A stretch of 64,000 nt of DNA from Bryopsis sp. KO-2023. Lineage: Eukaryota; Chlorophyta; Ulvophyceae; Bryopsidales; Bryopsidaceae. The translations under genes were made by a program, and so were the position numbers. This document shows positions 53,913 through 64,000 of the stretch, piece by piece. A model generated the notes under the pieces. It was not told where the DNA came from and made no database searches. It saw only the letters and a list, made by a program, of their open reading frames with translations. Positions within the stretch are counted from its first letter, which is position 1, and the number at the start of each line of letters is the position of its first letter. The stretch spans positions 2,914,001 to 2,978,000 of the forward strand of contig BSYQ01000002.1 in the NCBI GenBank assembly GCA_030272585.1, given 5' to 3'.

Positions 53913-54843
53913 AATAACATATATATGTTTAGATGTGGTTTTTTTGCCAGTTGGATCAGATTCGAGTTGTTCGTTCCTTCTTCGATTTGCATCGTTTTCG
54001 GTCAAGTGACTCTTTTGGTGAACCAGCGGGTGAGATCCCTCGGTGCTTTGGGGGCGAGGGGAGCCTGAACGGCGACGAAGGGAATGACACTGCGAACAAA
54101 ACGGACAAGGCAGCCGCCATGGTCTCGTTTCTGGACTTGTGGATAGTTTTTTCCCTGACGGCAGTGTTCTTTGTGGAATCCTGGTTGTGAAATCTTGAAG
54201 GCGGGATTTTGCCTATTGGTGTGTGGTGTACGATCTCTAGTGATGTTGGCCTTCCAGGTATCACCTCCTGCCTCTTCTTCAACAGATTTTCCCTTTCCAA
54301 ACAAGTAGAACAAAAAGATAACAAATGATAAGATAGCGTTTTTACCATGGTTACACATATCCAGCTCTGTTTTATCGTGTTAAAGACATGATTTCTCGGA
54401 AGCTTTCCACACTTTTTTTTTTTCGTTTTTGTTTTGTGTAACGTTTCCTTTTCCTTTTTCCACCAGTGGGACCCGAGGTCGACAAGGGGAAACCAAAAAA
54501 CAATTCATCACATCGTATAAATTCCAGTGATGGGTAAAATTCTGAAAGTCAAGAGCGTGATCTCTGACATGACCGAGTCAAAAATTAAGAAAAAACAACT
54601 CTTGATAGGTATACACCTTCCCGACGTAGGATGCTCAAATCCCTCTCTCACCGAAATTAACTATTCCAGCATGTTTTGATATGTAGCAACGGTTGAAGAC
54701 GAAATTTTATTCAACTACCGAAAATGCAATACTTAAATATCGTATCTAAGATCACTGAAAAAGATTGTTCCAACGTTTCAACAGCACCATACACGCAAAC
54801 CATGCATAAAGTTTCCTTCATCCGAAAGACCAAAATTTCTAAT

Positions 54844-54933
54844 TCCTTAGAGCAGTGGGCAAGAAAATCCCAGACCAAGATTTCTCACTCCTTAGAGCAG
54901 TGGGCAAGAAAATCCAAGACCAAGATTATCCCA
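54844..54933 (-). repeat. Two tandem 45-bp units at the end of the WD40-like gene
   Basis: TCCTTAGAGCAGTGGGCAAG begins at 54844 and 54889. The unit overlaps the last codons of the minus-strand gene, so the coding end and the start of the 3' untranslated region are a duplicated segment. Confidence 0.8.
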
Positions 54934-55952
54934 TCCCGCCTCACAACAGTAAGCTTGTCCTCCGTCAGGAAAAAACCCATGCAGCTACCTCCCACATTAA
55001 GCGTGTTGAGGCAACAGCCCTCGGCAATATCGCGAATCACCACGTCGAGTTGATTTTTCCCACAAGAAGCAAACTTGTTATCGCTCAGCGCCACAACACC
55101 GCACAACCAATAGTCTTCCATATGAATAACACGCAGAGACTTGAAGGTTTCTTGAACCCATATCCGGACGGTGCCATCCATAGAGCAGCTAATGATCAGA
55201 TTCTTGTTTACATCAATGCACCCGACACAGCGAAAGTGCCCCTTCAGCGTTGCAACGCGATCGCATGACGCCAAGCTCCACACTTCGAGATCTCCACAAC
55301 TCAATCCACATACCAACAAACCTGCTTCCCTTGCAAAAGCTGCACACCTGATACTGTTTTCCCTTCCCCCCCAACCACCAACCACATCCTTCAAAACCTT
55401 GACACGATTCCACCCCGCCTTGCTCCACAATTCCAGACCCCCACCTGCACCACCACTGGCCACGTGTTCTCCGACATCCACCGTCGCATAAACTTTGAAA
55501 CGAATCACAAGAGACGCGACTCTTTTGAATCCAGGTATTTCCAGCACTTCCAAGTTTTGGTCGTTACAATCGCACAGGAGCATTCCATCGATCAAACACA
55601 AAGTCCAGCCCCACGCTGACTCCATAGAATGAGTGGATACCTCGCCGTTTTCAACGTTCACCAACACAATCGTTCCCCACTGCATGATCGCAAGCATGTT
55701 GCCCCGCATAACACATCTGTCGAATTGAGTCGACCGATTCTTGGGGAACTCGATACACTTCGGCACAACTGTGCCACTTCGCCAAGCACTCTCTAGGCTG
55801 AGTTTTCTAGCGAAAGGGCCTTCCTTGGTGACTTCATTCCAAGCCTTAGCGACACAGGAGCACCTGGCCAAAGCCCTCGGGCAGAGCCCCTCGAAAATTC
55901 GACCGAGAACGCCGCTCGGGAGCTCCCACCCAACGCTTACGTAATCGCTCAT
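54885..55952 (-). CDS. F-box/WD40-like protein (355 aa), intronless
   Basis: It opens at ATG 55952 (MSDYVSVGWELPSGVLGRIF). Residues about 8-50 look like an F-box (LPSGVLGRIFEGLCPRALAR, SCVAKAWNEV), which would bind Skp1 in an SCF ubiquitin ligase. The rest contains several weak WD-type blades: ASGGAGGGLELWSKAGW, LLVCGLSCGDLEVWSLAS, and the clearest, GHFRCVGCIDVNKN followed by LIISCSMDGTVRIW. About seven blades would fill the length, with many degenerate. The frame is open with no stops. Substrates would bind the propeller; none can be predicted. It ends at the TGA of 54885-54887 inside a tandem repeat. Confidence 0.75.
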   Translation of the reverse strand: MSDYVSVGWELPSGVLGRIFEGLCPRALARCSCVAKAWNEVTKEGPFARKLSLESAWRSGTVVPKCIEFPKNRSTQFDRCVMRGNMLAIMQWGTIVLVNVENGEVSTHSMESAWGWTLCLIDGMLLCDCNDQNLEVLEIPGFKRVASLVIRFKVYATVDVGEHVASGGAGGGLELWSKAGWNRVKVLKDVVGGWGGRENSIRCAAFAREAGLLVCGLSCGDLEVWSLASCDRVATLKGHFRCVGCIDVNKNLIISCSMDGTVRIWVQETFKSLRVIHMEDYWLCGVVALSDNKFASCGKNQLDVVIRDIAEGCCLNTLNVGGSCMGFFLTEDKLTVVRRDGIILVLDFLAHCSKE

Positions 55953-56129
55953 TGTTTCAAACCCCAGGATAGCAACTGGTAGATCTTTGTCCCCAATTTG
56001 TGTTTCACCCAGCCTCCGTGCTTGCGTTGCTTTTCACAGAAACAAAAGCGGAAGAATCAGTTCCGCTCCTCCAACGAACACAAGCACGAGAAACACACTC
56101 TACAACAACGTTTTTGGAAAAAAAAGAAA

Positions 56130-56390
56130 ATGGCCGTCCAGGAGGATGGCTTTCTGTTTTTTGAAGGAGGTGGGACGTTAAGCTATAGACAACGACGCGT
56201 TTTGTGTTACAATTCTTACAAAAGGGTTGACGACAAGCGCCAAGAGATCTCCCTGTGCACGGAAACGAAGCTACACGTCAGCGTGACGGATCGCATGTCT
56301 GACTCATGGACGTGTCTGCTTAAGAAAAAAAAGCATGCCCCAGAGTACAGGATCCCACTTGGGAAGGATGGGGGAAACAGTGATAACTGA
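56130..56390 (+). CDS. Hypothetical 86-aa protein or exon
   Basis: The frame starts at ATG 56130 (MAVQEDGFLFFEGGGTLSYR) and ends at 56390. Composition is protein-like (mixed, not homopolymer-driven) and it lies divergent to the WD40-like gene with about 180 bp between starts, as in a shared promoter. No domain is recognised. It could be one exon of a longer spliced gene. Confidence 0.35.
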   Translation: MAVQEDGFLFFEGGGTLSYRQRRVLCYNSYKRVDDKRQEISLCTETKLHVSVTDRMSDSWTCLLKKKKHAPEYRIPLGKDGGNSDN

Positions 56391-56721
56391 CCGTGCTATT
56401 CAAGAAAAAACGATATGGGTAGAGGCCCTTTTTTGACCTCCGAAAGAAACAAAGCGAGAAATCGAGTGACACTGCGGAACAGGTGAGGAAGCAAATAATC
56501 AATTCTGAGTCAGAGCTTCAATTTTTCTTTCGCTCAACTCACAGACACTTGCCTGGAGGAGGAGCATTGTCCCACAGAAGACTTTTTCAACAGAAACACA
56601 ACAGAAAAAACCCCTTGCAAAAAAACAAAAAACAAAAACCACAGAAGTGATATTTTTTTGTTGACAGCCATACGTCTAGTAGGAGAAGAACAGGACAGTC
56701 GAAGTGCGACTGCTCGTCTGT

Positions 56722-59700
56722 TCAATCTTTTTTCAGAAGCTTTTCCAACTCGTATTTGATGGCCTCGTCGCAATGCTCTCTCTCTTTGCACACAACCTCG
56801 GCCGCAGTTTTTCCTTCGTTTTCGTAGATGTCTCGCGACGCACCTTTGAAAAAAAGAAATCCAGCGAATTCTTTGGTTGAAAACATGGATACGACGCTTT
56901 TTGCCTCACACACAAGGACCTCAATTTTCGAATCCGTTCATGATTTTCTGATGTTTCCAGTTGAGGCTGCCAGATAAAGAGAAAACTTACTAATCCACAG
57001 CATAAGCATATCTTGTGTAATAAAAGAGGTTTTTTTTTCAGTTCTGGGACATCTTTAGAGAATTTCCACTTCAACCAAATTTGTGCATAATAACTTTTAT
57101 TGTTTTGGTGTGAGTGACAACAAAAAACAGTTGAGAAAAATGTTAAAAAAAAAATCTGACTGGACCGACCCACCAGCGTCGATCAATTTTCTGGCAATAT
57201 CAACGTTGCCAACCATGGATGCCAAATGCAGTGCAGTTCTCCCAGTGATGTTTTGAGCATCGACATGAGCCCCTGAAAAAAGTGATCTCAGAAAATATAT
57301 ATATATATATTTATTCTTTATCTTGTCACACGGATAAAAAAAACACATATACATCGAGCTCTTTCCTAAAAACTAAGGATAAGACCAAAATTAATCAAGT
57401 CGGGTCAGTTTCGAAGTGTATGGTTGTGGAGTCCACGCTGAGAATCGTACAGAAAAAAAGGGGAGAAAAGAACAGAACTTTCTTCGATCCTATTCTTTGA
57501 AGTGGAATAATATTTTTTTTCAACAAGCAGAAGTGTCCCGGTTGTTTTTCAATATTGAAACATGCTGCAGAGTGGGTCAGAAAGAAGAAAAAGCAAGACG
57601 AAGTTTACCAGCGTGCAATAATACGTCAAGAGCTTCACCGTGACCGTTTTTGGATGCTTGGTGTAGCGGAGTTCTTTCCCATTTGTCTCTCATATCAACA
57701 TCGGCCCCTGAACACGCACGACCAAGAAAGACTGTCACTTTCCTTTTCAATTATCGAGCTCAAGATACACAAAAACTTAAAACGTTGGAGGACAACAGTT
57801 TTTTCGGGAAAAAAAAAAAAAGCAAAAAACAAATCGCTTTTTATAAAGCCACGGTATATGGTAGAGTAAAAAGAAACTTTAAAAATGCACAAGTCATCTG
57901 GAATGCTTTGATATGGTTTCGGCACACTCTCAATCAATACCCTCCTCATGTCTAAGGAAGAAAAAAAGAAAAATATTTATCCGACACAATTATCATTTGA
58001 AAAGAGAGTGAGAAGAAGTGCTTACCTGCATGTAACAAAGCCTTTATCACTTCGTCGTGGCCGTTTTTAGATGCACGATGTAGTGGAGTATATTCCCATT
58101 TGTCTTTCATATCAACACATGCCCCTGAAGAAATATATCCAAAGAGCACAATCAATTCAGTTTATCTTTCACAATCTTGTGTGTCCACATCGACTCCTTT
58201 ACAAAAGGGACCTTTTCTTACACTCAAACGTGGAAACCTAATCACAGCTAATTTTAGTAGTTTTTTTTCAAAACAATGGGAGGCACCGGAAGAATGACTC
58301 AAAGACAAGTGATGTATGTTTGGTGTGTGTAATATATGGTTCGAGATAGACTAATTCGATACAAATTTTTTTGAAGATTTAACAGAAAAAGCACTTTTCC
58401 GCCCTTTTCGTTACAGCCGCCACTGTCACACTTTTTTCTAGCGAGGTGAAAAATCAAAGACGAAGAACACTTGCAGAATCTCTTTTGAAGTTCTTAACTG
58501 ACCTGTCGAAAGTAGTGTTTCGACGACAGAAATATATCCTCCTCCGGCTGCATAGGAGAGTGGGGTCCTCTCTTTTTTGTCATGAACATTTGCATCGAAA
58601 CCCATGGACAAAAACTCCTAAAAAAAAGTGCACATGTCGTATTACACAAAATAAAAAGAATGCAAGCAAAAGGAAACATAATAACACGCTGTGGTATTAA
58701 AAAACAAATGGACTGGAGAACTGGATGGGATTTTTTATATTATTACCTGGACCTTTTGAAGCTCACCACCCCTGGCAGCCTCCAAAAAGGACTCAGCACC
58801 CGTCTCCTGTTTCAAAACATGCAAACTGAGCGTTTTACTTCTGAACAAAAGAAAGAAGATGCAATATTTGCGACAGATTATAAGGGTGCTTCCCCCACCT
58901 TGAAATGACATTGAACAAGTCTCTCTGCAACGAAAGAACAAGGCTTCTTAGCAGTGAAGTGTTTGGTGCATTAGAGAGGTAAACAAATTTGTGGGTGTTG
59001 TTTCTTGCAGGACTACATCGAATGGTTGGTTGATCAAGAAGGGAAAACTTGCATCAGTTCTTGTTTCTCAGTTTTGGTTTCTTAAGATAAGCGAAGCAAA
59101 GTTTATGGAGAACTTGTTGAAAAACAGCGCATCTGCCAAGAAAAAAGGAAGTCAATGTTAGGTAGATATTCGAACAAAGCCATACTTGTGTCCTCAACTG
59201 CTGTCTGCAACGCTCGTATCTCGTCTTTTTTTTCCTGGATGATCTCTTTCTCTTTTCGCTCATGGCTGTCAGCATGCGCTTCTATCATCTCTTTTTTCCG
59301 GCCAATGACTTCGTCCTGCTCCTTGATTCTTTCCTCAAGCAACGAAACCATCGACTCTTTTTCACGTTCGAGTGCTGCAAACTCACCTAAAACGAGTAAA
59401 AGGAAGCCTTTATGGGTACTATTTTTTCACTGACTGAGAGTAGAAACTGTGCAACTCCACATAAAGTTTGGATGAGATGTTTTTCGTTCCTGGAATATAG
59501 AGTGTGCACTGCGCATACCTCGCACAGATTCAATCTCCGTCTCTTTCTTGCAAACTTCATCCTCGGCCGTTTTCAACCGCTCACCAAAAGCAGCGATCTG
59601 AACGTCTTTCTCCTTGAGCTGTCTCCGTACCTCCTTGAGCTCCTCACGAAGGAAGTCTGCCATGGATTGATTTTCTATCATATTCGCAACTTGTGCTTGT

Positions 59701-60316
59701 GTCTTTCCTATGTCAGAGAGTGCATTCGAAATTAACGCATCTCTCTCATCGATCGTGGCGTCCCTGGCAGATATGCATTTGTCTTTCTCTTCGAGTTGCT
59801 TCAAAACATTGTGCAGCTGCTTATCTTTCACGTCAACTGCGACCTGAAGGTCCGCACACAAAAAACAACAATCCACTCCTGGAGTTGTATGATTGATGTC
59901 CAGTTGAGCTGATCAAGAGAAGTAACACGATTGGAGTACCCTCAGAGAGTGCATTGCTTCCGACACGTTATCGACCTTCATCAACGACTGCTGCAACCTC
60001 GACCCAGGGGTAGCTGAGAGGCAAACCAAGAAGGAAGATTTTAGCCTAACGTTCTGTACGAACAGGTCGCTAATGAGCAATATCACCCCGATATCGGGAT
60101 ATATCGACACAGCCCCTGAACTGGAGGGGGAAGGGGAAAGCTAATGTGGAATCGCGTATAATAACCATAGTGCTTGAGAGCTTTAGCAGGGGTGTGGGAG
60201 TGGGTAACGAAAACTATGCTGTGGCTGTTATGGGAGCCGCGACCACTTCTTAGACTGAAGAAAACTGCGTCCAAAGCACAACTACCTTGCAAGGAACGAT
60301 CCCGATCTCCCGACAT
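56722..60316 (-). CDS. Coiled-coil and ankyrin-repeat protein, 11 exons (416 aa)
   Basis: Exons (minus strand): 60316-60286, 60013-59940, 59843-59519, 59386-59186, 58924-58899, 58806-58747, 58617-58503, 58124-58026, 57707-57609, 57272-57174, 56843-56722. All introns are GT-AG; the exons total 1251 nt and join in frame throughout. The frame is also open upstream to an ATG at 60460. Residues about 36-210 are a charged coiled coil (LHNVLKQLEEKDKCISARDA). About 220-416 are six ankyrin units, beginning AESFLEAARGGELQKVQEFL. Three units (GADVDMRDKWERTPLHQASK type) are each exactly one 99-nt exon with phase-1 borders. There is no signal peptide or membrane segment. Likely a scaffold; partner unknown. 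Confidence 0.75.
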
Positions 60317-60899
60317 GGCCCCGCTGCAAACGCTGTCTTCAACTGTTCCACCCCTCCGCCTATTTGATTGCAGGAGGCAAGCCTTTCCTGTGTCAGCAAA
60401 ATTCGGTCGAAACTTGAGAAAAACACCAGATTCCAGGGTGCTTGGTCGCTCTGTCGCCATCCATCTTTATCTGAGGCAACGATCGCGAGCGTTTATCTGC
60501 TCTCTATCATTTCAGTGAACCAACCCGACTCAACCCGCAGGCGTGTTGCACACGAACAGAGATTTGTCATCCCCCGCATTGACAAATTTTTGGAACATCT
60601 GAACAGACCACCCTGCACAGGGTCATCTTGGGAACTGCACGTTATCTCTCGATCATCTGGCTTCTCACGCTCACTAAAACCTTTCCCCGCAAAACAACAC
60701 AGTGTGGCCCCTGGCTACAACCGTGCGAAAACCTCAAGAAACAGGGGTGAGGACGCGCGCGTTTCCTGGTTGATAAGGCACCGAGACCGCTTTTGAAAAC
60801 GATTTCAAAAACAACATGGAGTTTCTAAGACGTCGCTATCGTGGGTTCGAGAAGGGAAGAAGTAGCAACGTTTTCAGTCGAAAGAGAAGGTGGTGTTAC

Positions 60900-60930
60900 C
60901 TCGGATGGAATCATCCATGTCGTCTGACAT
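60900..60930 (-). other. Duplicate first exon of the ankyrin gene family
   Basis: ATG at 60930 encodes MSDDMDDSIR over 31 nt and is followed by a GT donor (GTAACACC). It has the same length, phase and upstream context (GTCGAAGACGCGCTTTGC) as the first exon at 60316-60286. It could be an alternative first exon for the same gene or the stub of a duplicated gene. Confidence 0.55.
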
Positions 60931-60939
60931 GGGTTTGTT

Positions 60940-63900
60940 GCAAAGCGCGTCTTCGACTGCTCCATCTCTTGACTGCGGGGCGGAAGCCATTCCACAAAAA
61001 ATGGTTTGAAACTGTGAAGTTGCGAGAATACACGGCACATTGCTGGACGTGTGCACGTACGACACGTCAGTTTTCGGCTTCGATACGGCTGGTTTGTGTT
61101 GCGACGTGCAACATGTTTTTTTTTTTGGTAATTTCCTTACTTTTAGGAGCCTCTCTCGTCACCCAGGCGTGGTTGATCAGAATGCACTTTCAGCGCACAC
61201 ACAAGCGTTTCGAACGAGTTGGAAACGCTCACGTAACCTGTACGGCATATACCCTCATCAAATCGTCAACCGCTGGAAGCTTGGCTTGTTTGTTAAACGA
61301 ACGTGGTAATTGATGCCCGACTTGGACTGATGTTCGTGAACGTATGTCAGGATGGCGAATTTTGGCTTGGTTTTACACCGCATCGAATGAACTTTCACCT
61401 TCACTTTCCCTGAAGATTCCCGCGGGTGGTGTTGGGGTCAGCAACTGATTTCTCCACGACCTCGGTTACTGTTCCGACATCTTTGTGCGAAGCCTCTCCC
61501 TCGTTTTGGTAGTGTATCGGTTTTAGTGGTGAACTTCTGGGACCATCCTGGAGTTGCACCTGTGCCAACAGATCGAAAGAAGCGATCGGACACTACTTTT
61601 CCTGGGGTGGCTGCGTGAGTCTGAACACTTTCCCTGATGCACGCAATCTGTATGGCCGTTGATCGAATATTTTGTAGCATTTTCGTCCTTGTTTTGTGTT
61701 GGACTCCCCTATTCATTTTCATCGCACGCAAAGAAATATTGGGTCAATGTGTGGAAATATATTTTAACTCTTTCTTTTTTCCCGGGCATTTTTCGAAAAG
61801 AGGGCGGGTGCGGGGAGGAAAAAACAACAAGAGATGTTCAGTTGTTGCTGCGATTTGGTATGAACCTTTCGATTGTCGACGATATCCATTGCGTCACCCT
61901 CACTGGAATCTTCAGCAGAAACTGCAAGACTCTGGCCAGTCCAAGAAATCAGCTATGTTTTGTTGGAAGACCTGTTGGGGCTCGTGACCATCGACGGAGC
62001 TTAAGGCTGCATCCCTCTGTTCTTGGGACTCTGAAATACAACATGCATAGTAATAAAGGAGTCACCCGTCAGATAATACACCATTAACCCCCACCTATGT
62101 TCCAATGAGGCATATTCTTCTTGTCAGATTGAAGTTCTCTACAGATTGGATCGATGTCTAGAAGGTTCATATCAAAACCAACAAATGAGAATCTCATATT
62201 TATTTGAGGGGTGGTTCAGTTCTCGACAAGGCAACTTTTTTTTTTTTTTTTTTCTGGAAATACTGGGGAGAACATACCACAAGGTTGATGTCGAGAAATC
62301 GACACCTGGTCCTCAACACCTCTCTTGGGAGAATTAAAAAAGGGTTCTTTGGAGGTCTCTTCGTCGTCCCCATGAGTTGTCGATACCGATACTTGATGAA
62401 AGGAAAAGAAGACCATTCTGGTTTCCAAATACAAAATGAATGGTTCAGAAGAACAACAAAATTCTGTCATGGAATTGGAGTGTGGATTATCTCGAGTATG
62501 GCTGCCTGCATCCCTACGAGCTTCATTACGGAACAATGCCCAGACGAAGAGCTTTTCTTTGAGCAGACTGTGCCTGGCAATGTTCCAATGGATACCTGAC
62601 AGGTCCCTCCAGAAAAACAGGTCCTTCCATAAAATTGGGTGCTGGAAGCAAGTGCGTGGAGATCGTTTACCTTGCAAATCCTGGGGTTTGCAGGATGTCC
62701 ACCTCAGCTGAGCACCGTATGTAGCAAGAAAGACGAGTGGCCACTCCTGCGTCGTTCTTGCTCTTCACCTGATAGTCAATCGACAAGGACAACCGTCGTC
62801 GTTAAGAACCACCCCAACCAACATCTGGTCCTTCAACCGCCTAACTCGTGCGTCGCGACCTATCGCATTTCGAGGGCTCCACCGTTGTACAACAGGTTGG
62901 GTATATATACCCAACCTCAGGCCGGAGATGAATGCGCTTTCGTTTTTGAATGGACGAAATCCAACTTTCGCTAAGACAGGAAGTCCGCCTTTTTGAGGTC
63001 GTCGGTCCAAAGTCGTCTTCCGCACGCGTTTCACAGGCGGTCATAAACTCTACATGTTGGTGAAAAAGCTGAAAAAGGTCTGCATTCAAGGCTTGAACTT
63101 TAAGCGTCTTGCTGTTTGGGAGATTGACCCAATGACTTCGCGCATCAGTTTTTTGGGCCCCGCCCCGTCGATAAATTTAGGAAGACAAGCCAGGAATAAG
63201 AACAAAGCCAATCAATGAACGATGGACAAAGAACTGCTGAAAAAGAGCTTCATGGTGTTTTGTTTGGATTGTGTTGGTTTCTTTTTCAAGAAAAAACGTC
63301 AACTACTGAAAGGAATTCGGATTTTTTGGCGACAAAATTAAAACTCTTTGCTTCTGTTGCAAATGTGTGTGCTGAGAGCCCCCCTAAGTTTGCATTAAGC
63401 TTGTTCTTTCTTCTTCTCTTTCGAAATTTGAGTAAACAACACAGGACATACTCTTTTTTCCAACTTCCGATCAAAGTTTGCATTATTTATCCAGGTTCCT
63501 GTTTAAATGTAACTTTCTGGAGGGAAGTTTTGTTGTTTTCGAGGGAAGTACCAACAAGAGTTCAAGGTAGACCCAAACCAAAAAAGTAACGCAAGGATTT
63601 CCGTTGCTGGTTCGACATCTGGCCTTCTTGGCAAAAAAAGGTGTCGAGCCGCCTTTGGTTTTTCGCCTCTTTTCAGTCTGTTTTTGTGTCGAAGTTTGCA
63701 ACCTTTTTGAAAAGGGGATTCCTGACTATCCAAAATATGGGGGAATGTGGGGGTTGAGTCGGGTTCGCTCACTGAAGCGATGGAAGGAAGCTGCATACTT
63801 GCGAGTGTTCCCTCAGAATGCGACCGCACCAGGGTGCACCCTGAAAGCTCATAATTTTCAAGGAGCCCGCAGTCCCAAACGAGTTTTATTGACACAAGCA

Positions 63901-63960
63901 AGCCTCCCCTCAGTAGTCGGAGGAACTCCTGAGGTGGAACGGTGGGAGAAAAGGCTTGCA
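60940..63960. other. Intergenic, no certain gene
   Basis: Open frames up to 165 codons exist (60816-61313 plus, 62216-62677 minus), but they overlap others, lack recognised domains, and the first covers the duplicate exon. A perfect 24-bp palindrome lies at 62894-62917 (AGGTTGGGTATA/TATACCCAACCT), and a T-run at 62238-62253. No gene is supported. Confidence 0.4.
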
Positions 63961-63968
63961 GGGCGGTC

Positions 63969-64000
63969 ATGTCAGACGATCAGAATCATCCCTTGCGAGG
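63969..64000 (+). CDS. First exon of a third family member, cut by the window edge
   Basis: ATG at 63969 encodes MSDDQNHPLR over 31 nt, and the next base is the G of a presumed GT donor. The upstream bases GGTGGAAC.GT and GCTTGCAGGGCGGTC match those before the two minus-strand first exons. Orientation is opposite, so the gene would run out of the window to the right. Only the first exon is visible. Confidence 0.5.
   Translation, partial: MSDDQNHPLR

Noticed and set aside
59100-59140. Extra exon of the ankyrin gene following a CTTGGCAG acceptor
   Set aside because: It would need a non-GT donor or run into TGA. Joining 59186 directly to the 26-nt exon at 58924 keeps the frame.
60816-61313. 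165-codon plus-strand ORF as a host gene
   Set aside because: It runs antisense over the duplicate first exon, has no domain, and its composition changes along its length.

Overview
This is nuclear DNA of a eukaryote. Host genes have short GT-AG introns, the repeats are eukaryotic retrotransposons and DNA transposons, and the non-coding DNA is rich in A/T homopolymers. The element mix (chromodomain Ty3/gypsy, DIRS/PAT-like, site-specific-type LINE, many MITEs) and the microbial-looking host genes suggest an alga or other protist. I cannot name the species.

Layout. Bases 1-2400 hold a 25-bp tandem repeat and a small hAT-type MITE. Bases 2400-6920 are a decayed tyrosine-recombinase (DIRS/PAT-like) retrotransposon on the minus strand. 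Three later insertions split it, and each can be removed on paper at its target-site duplication to restore the protein reading frame. Bases 6957-24550 are a young, complete Ty3/gypsy chromovirus: 173-bp LTRs, TAGAT target duplication, gag, pol in the -1 frame, and a third ORF. The third ORF is broken by a second young LTR element (16507-23526, identical 195-bp LTRs, CCGGC duplication) that carries almost no coding sequence. About 1.3 kb downstream lies a decayed 3' end of a relative of the chromovirus, which preserves a recognisable version of the third ORF.

From 26.7 to 49.8 kb the DNA is mostly anonymous AT-rich sequence. It contains a decayed LINE with an R4/Dong-like reverse transcriptase and a restriction-like endonuclease region (38.2-40.7 kb), a LINE ORF1-like coiled-coil pseudogene (42.2-42.8 kb), several MITEs with 8-bp or TA duplications, a second copy of a tRNA-containing foldback repeat, and tandem duplications.

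From about 52 kb to the end the window is host-gene territory. There is a head-to-head inverted duplication carrying a small coiled-coil gene, an intronless F-box/WD40-like gene, and an 11-exon coiled-coil plus ankyrin gene. In that gene three of the ankyrin repeats are each one 99-nt phase-1 exon. Two further copies of its 31-nt first exon lie upstream, one of them on the opposite strand at the window edge, pointing to an expanding local family.

How parts may work together (inference): the chromovirus is the only element here with intact gag and pol. The coding-poor LTR element uses the same unusual primer-binding site and could be mobilised in trans by it or a relative. The hAT-type and TA-type MITEs have no transposase in the window and would depend on elements elsewhere.
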